A DNA stretch of 64,000 nucleotides from Cymbomonas tetramitiformis (Eukaryota; Chlorophyta; Pyramimonadophyceae; Pyramimonadales; Pyramimonadaceae): assembly GCA_001247695.2 (NCBI GenBank), contig LGRX02035483.1, forward strand, positions 1 to 64,000, given 5' to 3'. This document shows positions 46,133 through 54,772 of the stretch, piece after piece (positions within the stretch are counted from its first letter, which is position 1; each line of letters opens with the position of its first letter). Below the pieces are notes generated by a model. It was not told where the DNA came from. It saw only the letters and a program-made list of their open reading frames with translations, and did not search any database. The translations under genes and the position numbers were made by a program.

Positions 46133-47104
46133 ATGTCTTACTGCGATTCTCGTTCGGACGACGAGCGAAGAGGTTTCCGTGCGCCGGTGTCCACGCTGGG
46201 AATCTCCGTTGCAACAAGTGCACCCAGAGAAACGCGTAACCGAGGACAAAGGTCCAATGCATCGGTGTACCCGTCACAGGCACGAAGATCAAACCCGAGC
46301 AGCAACAGGCCGATAAATCCCGTAACCTTAAAGAGCAAGAGTCGATTTCCAGACCATCATTCGATATCCCGGCCACCGGTAGAAGCCGGCCATACGCTTG
46401 CCAGCTTGATGGTTCCCCGCGATATGGAAGATTTGGCGAAGGCCTTCAGAAAATGCGTGAAGAATTTACTGTATCTCTTCGACCAAAACCTCCCCGACAA
46501 AAAATGCGAAATCGCGCATACAATTTTGAAAGAAATGAACGACGTGCAATCAAAAACCGAAACAGCATTTCTGCAACTCTGCGCGAACGTCATAATAAAG
46601 CCATATTACCCTTACGACTTTACCGATATTTGGACGGTACCGAAAACGCTAATCAAGTATCAGTTGAAAAACCAAGAAGTTGGACACGAGGAAGGAGATT
46701 TTTTAAAGTTCGCGAGTCATGTCGTGGATATGGCACAGTTCATCACCAAGGCTCGCAATACGATATCTAAGCAGGAAGTGCCAGAGGAGCTACTTAAAAT
46801 ACTCGTATCGTTTCTCTTTGATGCGACGATATGCGCAGCTTTGTTTTCCGCTAGCGCGGAGGACATCCACGTCCGCTTCGACAAAGCGGTCAAGAAAGCC
46901 TCGATCAAGCTGACGGGACATTCAGACACTATCAACTTTGTGCTAAATACGCTAAAGCAAAGACTCAAGGCATCACGCGCAACGAAACAAGCGATCGCTC
47001 CGAGTACAATCGAAGCTATCAAAGGGACACGTAGCGACGTTGATGAGGTCGAGTTGCGCGAGTTCTGGCTTGAAGGGTGTCGATCTGTTGCCGCGCGAAA
47101 ATGA
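46133..47104 (+). CDS. Helical protein of unknown function (323 residues)
   Basis: The N-terminal ~85 residues are polar, Ser/Arg/Pro-rich and probably disordered. The rest (DMEDLAKAFRKCVKNLLYLFD and following) is amphipathic helix with a moderately hydrophobic stretch (LLKILVSFLFDATICAALF). The style recalls the long helical proteins at 15.6-22.6 kb, but I cannot show homology. The start ATG at 46133 is the only reasonable one, with TATA sequence about 90 nt upstream. It follows the 946-residue gene in the same direction, 168 nt apart. Confidence 0.65.
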   Translation: MSYCDSRSDDERRGFRAPVSTLGISVATSAPRETRNRGQRSNASVYPSQARRSNPSSNRPINPVTLKSKSRFPDHHSISRPPVEAGHTLASLMVPRDMEDLAKAFRKCVKNLLYLFDQNLPDKKCEIAHTILKEMNDVQSKTETAFLQLCANVIIKPYYPYDFTDIWTVPKTLIKYQLKNQEVGHEEGDFLKFASHVVDMAQFITKARNTISKQEVPEELLKILVSFLFDATICAALFSASAEDIHVRFDKAVKKASIKLTGHSDTINFVLNTLKQRLKASRATKQAIAPSTIEAIKGTRSDVDEVELREFWLEGCRSVAARK

Positions 47105-47493
47105 ATTTTTATATGTTAACAACAATGACAATAGAAAGAGTCGCATATAATTACGATAATAAGAAACACAAAGGAAGCAGAGATTCTCAATCTTTATCGC
47201 TGTCGACAAGATGACCAATTAACACGAGTGTCGTTATAATGATCGAATCGAATGATTCGAAAGGTCCGATTGAACGACTAAACAGACTCCATCTCCAATG
47301 AGAGCCCTGCGGCGTCTGTTTCCGATCGCACTAACGAGGTGTGTTGCATAGAGGCACCGGTCAAGATTCTTCAAGTTTTCGCTTGCAGCTTGTGAACATA
47401 GCGTCGAGGAAGCTAACAATAACACAATAATCGATGTAAAGAGTTCGTGTTGATGGAAATCGTCAACGGTGTCGGTCGTAAAGCTCGCACAGC
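47105..47493. other. Convergent intergenic region with repeat fragment
   Basis: Up to about 47400 nothing is recognised. The fragment at 47408-47500 is shared with 42.5 kb. Confidence 0.5.
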
Positions 47494-47500
47494 TTAAGCG
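47408..47500 (+). repeat. Repeat fragment G shared with 42540-42635
   Basis: It begins with part of the dispersed repeat (AACAATAACACAATAATCGA, TGTAAAGAG) and continues into a non-repeat sequence identical or near-identical to 42.6 kb (GGTGTCGGTCGTAAAGCTCG). Its right end contains the stop codon of the minus-strand kinase-like gene. Confidence 0.75.
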
Positions 47501-48861
47501 ACAGGCGCGGGAAACGATGGCTTGAAGCGTTTTCTTTTGGGAGAGCTTGAGTGAAGCGCCTCGCGCAACATCTCGGCCTGTCGCCTCAGGTTCTCCACTA
47601 GGCGTGTCTCTCCAGTGAAGAAGGCACTCGACTCCGTCGTGAATTTCTCTAACATGTCACTGCAAACCTCCCCGTACTTCTCTGCAAAAGATCCGTTCGT
47701 TTTGATGTTCAGGTGTTCGATTATGTTCCTCATGCACTTTTGCCGCTCGTTCCCCGATTCTATGTGATACAGACCCTTCACTCGTCCACGGGTGATCGTC
47801 TCGCAGATGCACGCCGCTAACGTCCACATGAAATTTTGGTCTGTGATCGGAGTGTTGCCGGCGTCTTCCGATAACACGCTGAAGTGTGGGAAGGTGCAAG
47901 CGCCTTGGTCCATGTCGTCCAAATCGATGAGCGTCAGAGTGAGATCGCCTCGGCGGTCGCACCACACGCCGACGTTGGACGTTTTTAAGTCCATGTACGT
48001 GTGTCCCAGTTCGCGGACGCACGCGACGAGCTCTACGATTGCGATCACGAGATGCAGCGTGTCGTCCGCAATCAGAAGATACGATCGGATATACTCGCGC
48101 AACGTCATGTCGTAATGCGGCATCACGGCCGCGCAGAACAAGTAACGCTCCTCCAACGCGGGATCGTCCTTGTCAGGTTTTCTGAGGATGTTCACCGTTT
48201 GGAAAGGCACGCCGGGACGTATCCGCGGGACGCGGATGGGCGTGAAAGTCTTGTCGCACCGGTTACCGGATTCGGAACACAGGTCGATGGCTCTCGCATT
48301 GTGAACGCTTTTGTGGATCGATCGCACGACACTCGCGTGGCACGCTCGATGCAGCCTGTTCGATGCGTCGTACTTTGAAAAGAAGCACGCGGTGAACTTT
48401 AGAGCGAGGCGGTCGTATGGTCGCATCAGCGAGATCCGATCCAACTCGATACCCGGCAAAGGCAGTTCGGGGTGATCGACGACCGACTCGCCGGACCACC
48501 TGTTCGCGGCTGGTACACTGAAGCTACGATCGGGGGCTTCGGCCACGAGTTTGTACGCGTGGACCTCCGATGCCGAACTTATGTCGTCGCACACGGAATC
48601 TACAGACACGATGTCATCGGCGCGATGCAAGCGGTTTGTGCGTGCGTATCGCTTGCTTCCTATTGTAAGCGTGCTCGGCGCCCCCGGTAGATCGAGTTGC
48701 CATTCTTCGAACATCATGCATGACGCGTCGGCCAGGTCGTAAGACACGACGTCCTCTTCCTGGCGCTCGCTTTGTGCGTCCTGGCACCAAACCGTCACGC
48801 ACGGAAGCTTGTTAGTTGGCGGGAGCGAATCGTCATACTCGTGCGCCGAGATCCAACTCAT
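47494..48861 (-). CDS. Divergent protein kinase-like protein (455 residues)
   Basis: Kinase motifs occur in order: LALKF (152-156, candidate beta-3 lysine K155), YMDLKTSNVG (289-298, matching HRDLKxxN with D291, K293 and N296) and LIDLDD (311-316, DLD in place of DFG). The His-Arg of the catalytic loop is replaced by Tyr-Met, and no glycine-rich loop is obvious. It may be a weak kinase or pseudokinase. The N-terminal ~140 residues are acidic and unrecognised. The tail is basic (SPKRKRFKPSF), perhaps a nuclear signal. TATATATA lies 43-50 nt upstream of the ATG at 48861. The stop codon lies inside repeat fragment G. Confidence 0.75.
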   Translation of the reverse strand: MSWISAHEYDDSLPPTNKLPCVTVWCQDAQSERQEEDVVSYDLADASCMMFEEWQLDLPGAPSTLTIGSKRYARTNRLHRADDIVSVDSVCDDISSASEVHAYKLVAEAPDRSFSVPAANRWSGESVVDHPELPLPGIELDRISLMRPYDRLALKFTACFFSKYDASNRLHRACHASVVRSIHKSVHNARAIDLCSESGNRCDKTFTPIRVPRIRPGVPFQTVNILRKPDKDDPALEERYLFCAAVMPHYDMTLREYIRSYLLIADDTLHLVIAIVELVACVRELGHTYMDLKTSNVGVWCDRRGDLTLTLIDLDDMDQGACTFPHFSVLSEDAGNTPITDQNFMWTLAACICETITRGRVKGLYHIESGNERQKCMRNIIEHLNIKTNGSFAEKYGEVCSDMLEKFTTESSAFFTGETRLVENLRRQAEMLREALHSSSPKRKRFKPSFPAPVA

Positions 48862-48903
48862 GTTTCTTCGCAAGATCCACCTTTTGCATACAAATCGGGA
48901 AGG

Positions 48904-48911
48904 TATATATA
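48904..48911 (-). promoter_or_regulatory. TATA box for the kinase-like gene
   Basis: TATATATA on the minus strand, 43-50 nt before the ATG at 48861. Confidence 0.65.
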
Positions 48912-49084
48912 CGAGTGCACCGAAGCTTCAGACAAAAGCGTGTATCGCATCGAACCGGACGGTTTGCTTGGATCGTCCAGGACGCGCTGGTGGCGAGGTG
49001 CAGGCCTCTCTGTACGCTCGACCGAAATACTGCACCGCGTTTTTTTGGTTTTTCGCTCGCTTGTCGTCCTTTACGGGGGGGGGC

Positions 49085-49095
49085 GTCGATCGAAG
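49085..49095 (+). promoter_or_regulatory. GTCGATCGAAG element upstream of the gene at 49166
   Basis: Variant of the 11-bp element in coding orientation, 71 nt before the ATG; no TATA box is near. Confidence 0.55.
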
Positions 49096-49165
49096 ACCCG
49101 ACTGCCGCAGCGGCAAAGAGGAATCGCGTGATGCTACCGACCGTCACTGAAGCGATCTGAGTAAA

Positions 49166-50863
49166 ATGCAACGTCTTCCCGCGTTGCGCTCGCTCAAGCG
49201 AGGCGCGACGCCTCAAAAAAGGAGCGCTCACCACTCCAAACTGAACGATCTTGTCACGCGACCGGCTTGTGACGCGGTCGACGCGCAGGACAAGCTGAAC
49301 GATATGTGCCCGGACTGTCGGGCGTACAGCACGGCGAACACGCCGTGCAAAGGGGCCTCGGGTATGTGGCGCCTTTTCGTGACCGTCGCGTTCGACGCAG
49401 TGGTCAAGGAAGCTTCCACGGGCACGGTAGACAGTCTGCGAGAGCTTGAACGGCTGTGCGATTTGCGCGAGAGAGCGCGCCTCTTTTTGGAAAAGGTACT
49501 CGCGCTCGACATGGCCTTCCGTTCCTGCGACGAGAGATTGGAGGCCTTCTCGGACATGTTGGATCGCACCTGCAGCCTTCTGATTCTGCACGCGATGGGT
49601 GTGCACGTTGACCAGCCGAAGGAGGCTTCGCACGGACGTCACACGATACCAGTGAACGTTTATCGCAAGGAGTCCGTTAGGGTGAGCAACGGGATCGTGG
49701 ATAGGAAAGCGACCAGTCCCTTGTGCACGATCTCCCATTTACCGAAGTGTTGCGGATCCGGGTTCGTGCGCAAGCGCAAACACTCGGAGGTCACCGGCGT
49801 CCAGACGGTCGAGAACAAACGGCCGCCCAGTAGTGACTCGGCCTTCAACAGCTTTTCTCGCGATCGGATATATCAAGGGACCCTGTCGTACGGAGAGTGC
49901 ATATGTTTCAAGGCGTGCGCCGGTACCAAAAATTGGCTAAGCAAGATTCCGACTCGCATATCCAGTCTTGTGTGCAACCTGTCGATGCAGAGTCACAGGC
50001 GACCGTTCACAAACACCAAGGCGCGCTCCCGACTACACGAAAGTCCGTGTCCCGAAGTTCTCGTCATACGGTACAAAAAACTGACGTCCATCAACTCGAA
50101 CCTGAACGCCTTTTTAAAAAACTACCTACATTCCCACCAGAACATGGACAACATGAACGTGCAGTTTTTGCTGTACACCCTGCCCATGAAATCGGAAGAG
50201 GGTCTGGATTACTTCAAGGCGCTGCAGCACACGGTGTCGGTGCTGAACAAGGAGCAGCTGCGGACGGCCACCTGGCGAACGATGAGGAGCATCGACTTCT
50301 ACGCGGAGAACATCAAACAGGTGATCAGCCTCGATCAAGTGCGATCGGACATATCCTTCTCCAAGCCGGCGAGCAACAAGCACCTGACTTTCTGCGCTCG
50401 GAACACGGTCGCCTTGTCACGGGACGACACGCTCCGCCGGATCTTTTGTTTTTTGAATCGGCGAACGGACGAAGCTTCCCCGGTGGAACTCTTTGCGCAG
50501 CTGTTTGGAGATTACGCGGGAAAGAATTCCCTGGATCGGAGTCTGATGAACGCCGAGCGAGAGATGGACGCGAAGCGCTTTCTGCCATCCGCGCGTCTCC
50601 TTCAGTCGTCGAATCCTTGTAGGGACGTCGTTCTCGACCTGCAGAAGGAGATAGCGGACGTGTTTGTGGACGTATTTTCCGCTCCCTTCGTGCAGCGCAC
50701 GATACACACGCTTTTGGCGGTACTCGTCGAGTGCAACTCAAATTCGGAGAACGCGGAAAGCGACAAGCGACGCGAGCCGGTGGATCAGCTTGTGCTGTCG
50801 TTCGTGCTTTGTCGAATCAAACGCTCCTTCCAAGAGCGATCAGCGCGTCGGGACGGACTTTAG
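49166..50863 (+). CDS. Protein of unknown function (565 residues)
   Basis: No family is recognised. The N-terminus is basic, then comes a helical region (SLRELERLCDLRERARLFLEK) and a Cys-containing middle (CTISHLPKCCGSGF; CICFKACAG). The C-terminal half is helical with many Arg, Asp and Leu. There is no signal or membrane span. Codon use is even and the antisense strand is also open over long stretches, but the sense frame has the better composition and an upstream element of the GTCGATCGAA type. It is divergent from the kinase-like gene. Confidence 0.68.
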   Translation: MQRLPALRSLKRGATPQKRSAHHSKLNDLVTRPACDAVDAQDKLNDMCPDCRAYSTANTPCKGASGMWRLFVTVAFDAVVKEASTGTVDSLRELERLCDLRERARLFLEKVLALDMAFRSCDERLEAFSDMLDRTCSLLILHAMGVHVDQPKEASHGRHTIPVNVYRKESVRVSNGIVDRKATSPLCTISHLPKCCGSGFVRKRKHSEVTGVQTVENKRPPSSDSAFNSFSRDRIYQGTLSYGECICFKACAGTKNWLSKIPTRISSLVCNLSMQSHRRPFTNTKARSRLHESPCPEVLVIRYKKLTSINSNLNAFLKNYLHSHQNMDNMNVQFLLYTLPMKSEEGLDYFKALQHTVSVLNKEQLRTATWRTMRSIDFYAENIKQVISLDQVRSDISFSKPASNKHLTFCARNTVALSRDDTLRRIFCFLNRRTDEASPVELFAQLFGDYAGKNSLDRSLMNAEREMDAKRFLPSARLLQSSNPCRDVVLDLQKEIADVFVDVFSAPFVQRTIHTLLAVLVECNSNSENAESDKRREPVDQLVLSFVLCRIKRSFQERSARRDGL

Positions 50864-50915
50864 AGTTCGGACGGAGACCGAAGTGTTGCGGTCGTCGCTT
50901 TTACAAAGACCCGAG

Positions 50916-50926
50916 GTCGATCGAAA
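50916..50926 (+). promoter_or_regulatory. GTCGATCGAAA element, possibly for the RING gene
   Basis: Variant of the 11-bp element in coding orientation, 267 nt before the ATG at 51193, with repeat copy H in between. Confidence 0.35.
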
Positions 50927-50947
50927 TTCGCTTTTCGATGACATATA

Positions 50948-51082
50948 GAGTAAGTTTTTGTAAGGGGTTAGAGTTTGTAGGCTACTCTGTCAGCGCATCA
51001 CAGTGATACCATATTTGATGTAAATAGCGTGGAGATGACTCCTACAAATCTTCCACTCTTGTCGAAAGGCGACTTTAAAAAC
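50948..51082 (+). repeat. Dispersed ~160-bp repeat, copy H (forward, near full length)
   Basis: It has GTTTTTGTAAGGGGTTAGAG, CTCTGTCAGCGCATCACAG, TTGATGTAAATAGCGTGGAG and GTCGAAAGGCGACTTTAAAA. It lies 3' of the 565-residue gene in the same direction. Confidence 0.88.
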
Positions 51083-51192
51083 ATTGGTTTCATAAATATA
51101 TCTCGCTTGTCACACGTGTCAGACACCATGAAACCGACATTGTGTTTAATCTCTGTTCGCGAGTTACTGTCACAGTGTTTGTGACGATAAAT

Positions 51193-52077
51193 ATGCCGTT
51201 CGTCAAATACGACGAGTATGTGAACAGAGAAGTGTCCGAGGTTGAATGGAAGTCAGAGTGTGAAACAGATTCTGACCGCAATCTCTGTAGTGTATGCTTG
51301 GAATTTGCCTTTAATAATGAGGACAGAGTGGCGTTTCGGTTGCCTCGTTGTAGACACGTGTTTCATTTTGAATGTATAAAACAAGTGACCGATTACAAAT
51401 GGAAATGTCCTTATTGTCGATCGGAAATTGTTGCGGGCGATCTACTATCAGAGTTTCTAAAACAGCATTATGAAGACATGATTGCACAAGGGTACGTGAA
51501 CGTCACGAACATTCGGCTCATCCGAGACGATTTGGTCGCATGCGGTCTTCTCAAAGACGCCTTGGTCAAAATCATCAACGCAGGCAAGATGCACGAGAAT
51601 AACATTCGGTTCGTTCGAGCCGATTTGATCAAATACGATCTTCTCAAGGACGTTTTTGTCGAAATGCTCAACACAGGCCGGCTGCACGTAAACAATATTA
51701 ATATTGATTTTATTCGCGTCGGTTTGATTGAATACGGTCTGTTCAAAGACGCGCTCGTCAAAATCGTCAGCACAGGCAAGTTGCACGAGAATAATATTCA
51801 GTCTGTTCGAGCCGATTTGGTCGAATACGGTCTGCTCAAGGACGCCTTGGTCAAAATGATCAACACAGGCCACCTGCACGTCAATAGCATCGAGCGTGTT
51901 CGAATCGATTTGGTCGAGTATGGTCTGCTCAAGGACGCCTTGGTCAACATGATCAACACAGGCCATCTCAACGTGACTAACATTGAGCGCGTTCGAGCCG
52001 ATTTGGTCGAATACGGTCTTTTGAACGACGTCCAAATCGAGTCACCTTTTTTGTATGCAAGGGGTGAGAATTCGTAG
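51193..52077 (+). CDS. RING-H2 protein with 31-residue tandem repeats (294 residues)
   Basis: The RING-H2 finger spans residues 32-75: C32, C35, C53, H55, H58, C61, C72 and C75. It should bind an E2 enzyme and act as a ubiquitin ligase. Residues ~100-285 are about six copies of a 31-residue helical repeat, consensus NIxxVRADLVEYGLLKDALV, then KMINTGHLHVN-like. They are highly similar at the DNA level, suggesting recent duplication, and may form a solenoid that binds a target. The last residues and stop (after QIESP) are encoded by the start of dispersed repeat copy I. The start ATG at 51193 follows TATA-like ATAAATATA at 51092-51100. Confidence 0.82.
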   Translation: MPFVKYDEYVNREVSEVEWKSECETDSDRNLCSVCLEFAFNNEDRVAFRLPRCRHVFHFECIKQVTDYKWKCPYCRSEIVAGDLLSEFLKQHYEDMIAQGYVNVTNIRLIRDDLVACGLLKDALVKIINAGKMHENNIRFVRADLIKYDLLKDVFVEMLNTGRLHVNNINIDFIRVGLIEYGLFKDALVKIVSTGKLHENNIQSVRADLVEYGLLKDALVKMINTGHLHVNSIERVRIDLVEYGLLKDALVNMINTGHLNVTNIERVRADLVEYGLLNDVQIESPFLYARGENS

Positions 52078-52125
52078 GCGTGTTCTGGAAGTGGTGTTAT
52101 AAGGATTGCATTGTGACAAGTTGAA
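52038..52125 (+). repeat. Dispersed ~160-bp repeat, copy I (forward, 5' part)
   Basis: TTTTTTGTATGCAAGGGGTGAG followed by AATTCGTAGG and AAGGATTGCATTGTGACA. It overlaps the last codons of the RING gene. Confidence 0.75.
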
Positions 52126-52493
52126 TTTCGATAGCGATGGGAAGTTGAAGGAAGCAGATTTGCCACTTTCTACATCGTTTATAGTAATATTGTTGTGGGT
52201 TAGCAATCCATTCCTGAAAGTCTCGCTGCCGAAACGTACCGACAAAATCTCATCTCACACAAACACCGAGTCTGAAAGCGCGTCGTCCGCCTAAATTGCT
52301 CGCGAGGAACTGGGAGTGTGAACTATTTTGCGCCAGTCAACGAAGGCATCTTTGTAAGAGTTTTCTGCATTGCTCGTTCCCAAGTTTCCAGAAAACTACG
52401 GGCGTTTGTACAAGCTCATTCTCAAACTCTAAAGAAGAGTAAGTTCTGATCGGTTGTGATGAAAGAAGCCCCACGACACCGAGTGCTAAGTGT
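52078..52493. other. Convergent intergenic region with repeat halves
   Basis: The forward 5' part of the dispersed repeat (copy I) is followed by a reversed 5' part (52189-52277), so two 5' halves face each other. Beyond 52280 I see only scattered repeat-like words (CTTTGTAAGAGTTTTC near 52349). Confidence 0.5.
52189..52277 (-). repeat. Dispersed repeat fragment, reverse 5' part
   Basis: In reverse it reads CTCAGACTCG, then GTGAGATGAGATTTTGTCGG, then TTCGGCAGCGAGACTTTC, matching the 5' third of the repeat. Confidence 0.65.
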
Positions 52494-53270
52494 CTATGTT
52501 ATACGTTTTCTGTGAGATGTACTACGACAATTGTCATTATACCACTCAACGTCTTTTTTGTATATATCGTTGATGCGTCGGCGAATTGAAACGTTCAAAG
52601 ATATGGCCACGTGTTTACTGGGATTGATTTGTCTTACGTGACCTTTCTCTTTCTTCGCGAAGTATTTTGAATGCAACCAATTCAATCCTTGCGTCGCAAG
52701 ATCCTCGTAGCAGAGCAGTGTCATGTTGGGCAAACGTTTGTTGCTTGAATCTGTAAAATACAAATACTGAGGTATCCAGTGACAATCCTTTCCAAAGTAG
52801 GCGTTGCCTTTCGTGCCCGAAGATTCATATTCGCGAGCGGATTCTACCAACGCTAGATTTTTCAGCAGATTCTGTTCCAAGCATATTGCACCGCATTTTT
52901 TCATGCCGGATATTGTGGCTATGAACTCGACTTCAGACCAGGCTCTTTGCACCGGATTGCGAATTACCGTAAACGCTCCCTCGGTGCTCCAGTCGATTTC
53001 GTCGTCAAAGTATCTGGGGGGAATGTGCCACCACGAGCAACTTGCGCTATCCGAAAACGCCTGAGACACCTTGCTCCATGGGAGCGCTACGTTTTTATCT
53101 GAGTTGTGTTTGTCGTACACCGTTTTTGCAAACAGCACGCCCAAAATTTTTTCACCGTACCACTCGATAAACGTCCCTCCCGTTTTGGGGATGTGAATAA
53201 AGTACACAGCATTGATCGTGAAGGGGAGCATAGCCAGAAGTGTGCACTTCATCAGGGTTTGTCGTGCCAT
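52494..53270 (-). CDS. Sulfotransferase-like enzyme, membrane or secretory (258 residues)
   Basis: The family motifs for the sulfate donor PAPS are clear: VYFIHIPKTGGTFIEW (22-37, the 5'-phosphosulfate loop with K29) and FTVIRNPVQRAWSEVEF (100-116, the 3'-phosphate site with R104 and S112). This pattern is typical of Golgi carbohydrate sulfotransferases with the HIPKTGGT signature. A hydrophobic N-terminus (residues 7-25) would be a signal anchor. It should add sulfate to a glycan or protein. I chose the ATG at 53270; one at 53252 is possible and the frame extends to a TTG further upstream. With the galactosyltransferase it suggests virus-directed glycan modification. Confidence 0.85.
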   Translation of the reverse strand: MARQTLMKCTLLAMLPFTINAVYFIHIPKTGGTFIEWYGEKILGVLFAKTVYDKHNSDKNVALPWSKVSQAFSDSASCSWWHIPPRYFDDEIDWSTEGAFTVIRNPVQRAWSEVEFIATISGMKKCGAICLEQNLLKNLALVESAREYESSGTKGNAYFGKDCHWIPQYLYFTDSSNKRLPNMTLLCYEDLATQGLNWLHSKYFAKKEKGHVRQINPSKHVAISLNVSIRRRINDIYKKDVEWYNDNCRSTSHRKRIT

Positions 53271-53742
53271 CAAAGTTCGCTCGTAGATCGGTTTTTTCGG
53301 TGAAAGAAAGAACGGAACCTTTAACCATAATACGCGAAAAAACACATTTAACGCCGAGCACCTACTCAATCGAGATGTAAATGTGACGTGTGAAAATTTT
53401 CAAATGTCTTTGTATACTATAGTTTAAATTGATGGTAAAGAACCGATCGAAATTCATAAAACTAACATTGTCTTAATGTATCAAACTACTATTGTGATAT
53501 TGTATTTTTGGATCATATTGAGAGCGATGGCGCTCTACAGGAAACTCGACGTCGGCCTGTGTCAAAAAGCGAATTTGTCAAGGAGCGGCCTCCGTTTTTC
53601 GGAGTGTCCGCGTGTGATTTGCAGCCTGATGTTCTCACGCTCAACAAATTTCGCGCGCGCGAAGCATGGGGGTGTCGCGCGCGCGCGAAATTTTTCTAAG
53701 GTAAAAAGATTTGTTGTGGAATAAAATGTTATCATTGGGTCA
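53271..53742. other. Intergenic with GC palindrome 9
   Basis: Apart from the palindrome, I see no repeat or gene. TATACTATAG at about 53412 may be promoter sequence. Confidence 0.5.
53649..53690. repeat. GC-stem palindrome 9 (inverted, poly-G on plus strand)
   Basis: The same element in the opposite orientation, with a G5 run in the loop (ATGGGGGTG). Single copy with unrelated flanks, in the intergenic region. Confidence 0.9.
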
Positions 53743-54501
53743 CTACCACTCGGAGTCGGAGTCCGAAGACTCAAAAAGTTCGTGCAACAATCGACGTCTG
53801 AGCGAGGCGGTGTTGAAGTCGTGCGTATCACGCTTTGGGGTGGAACCGGAATCTGGCCGTGAATCGGTCACGTTCGTATCCAGAATGGAGCTCTCGTAGC
53901 ACCCGTGCTCCGGTATGGCGTCGTAGAATTCTTCCACTGTCAAAGCAGCGCGCGGCTCATCGTCGTTGTAATCTTCCGAAGCGCTGTACCACTCTTGGTC
54001 CCATTCCTCCTCGAAGATTTTTCTGTCGATACCCAACTGTCTGTACGCGAAAATTGCATACGCGGTCACTTCCGCTTTGCGTTTTTGTACGTCATCGGCG
54101 CTCACGTACATTTCATTGAGCGTTTCAACCCGCAAAAAATTGAGGCCGAAAGGACTCGTGGCGAAGCCGTAATAGAATATGCGAAAACACGAGGTTCGAA
54201 AGATCGCATCGAGACTTTTGCAGAAATCGTTTTTGAAAACCTCGAGGCGGCTATACGTGCACCAGGTTTGTGGATGCGACTCATTTTCAGAACTTCCGGC
54301 CCGCCAGTTACGCAATCCGTACGATGTCGAATACCCGCCAGAGAAGACCTCACGCTCCACAAAATGTTTGCGTAGACTTCCGAAGACATCGTACCATCTC
54401 GGACGAATTTTGGAACGGCACTCCTCGGGCTCTTGAGATTGCAACGAAGACACCAAGGACTTGCTCAGATTCTGTTTGCGCGACTGCTCGCTTACCGACA
54501 T
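53743..54501 (-). CDS. Short paralogue of the acidic-tailed protein at 11399-12940 (252 residues)
   Basis: The protein shares the blocks FVEREVF, FCKSLDA, LNEMYVSADDVQKRKAE and IFAYR, as well as the RRRLLHELFESSDSDSE tail, with the 513-residue protein. It lacks about 260 central residues present there. It could be an internally deleted copy or a minimal form of the family. It starts at the ATG at 54501, with TATAAATA 47-54 nt upstream, so it is likely expressed. The function is unknown; no membrane or signal segment is seen. Confidence 0.75.
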   Translation of the reverse strand: MSVSEQSRKQNLSKSLVSSLQSQEPEECRSKIRPRWYDVFGSLRKHFVEREVFSGGYSTSYGLRNWRAGSSENESHPQTWCTYSRLEVFKNDFCKSLDAIFRTSCFRIFYYGFATSPFGLNFLRVETLNEMYVSADDVQKRKAEVTAYAIFAYRQLGIDRKIFEEEWDQEWYSASEDYNDDEPRAALTVEEFYDAIPEHGCYESSILDTNVTDSRPDSGSTPKRDTHDFNTASLRRRLLHELFESSDSDSEW

Positions 54502-54547
54502 GATACAGATTTCGAAATTCTCAAATGACCAAACATTTTTTTGCTTA

Positions 54548-54555
54548 TATTTATA
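54548..54555 (-). promoter_or_regulatory. TATA box for the gene at 54501
   Basis: TATAAATA on the minus strand, 47-54 nt before the ATG. Confidence 0.65.
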
Positions 54556-54706
54556 TGTAAGGGAGCGCTGCTGACGACGATTGACGCTATCAACTTTTGC
54601 GTTTGCGAAGTACGTCCGTATACAGGGCTAAAGACTACTTCACCGAACATGTATCTGACTTCACGATGCGCAGGACAAGCGATGTAAGAATGTAACAATA
54701 GTAACT

Positions 54707-54714
54707 TATAAATA
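54707..54714 (+). promoter_or_regulatory. TATA box for the gene at 54773
   Basis: TATAAATA, 59-66 nt before the ATG at 54773. It decides the start. Confidence 0.65.
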
Positions 54715-54772
54715 CGCTCGTGGGTGTTTACGTGCTTGCTGATACAGGGTGCTCGTCGACGATATACCGATC

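Noticed and set aside
48833..49738. Minus-strand frame of 301 codons overlapping two genes
   Set aside because: It lies opposite the 565-residue gene and overlaps the start of the kinase-like gene, with a composition rich in Arg, His and Val typical of shadow frames.
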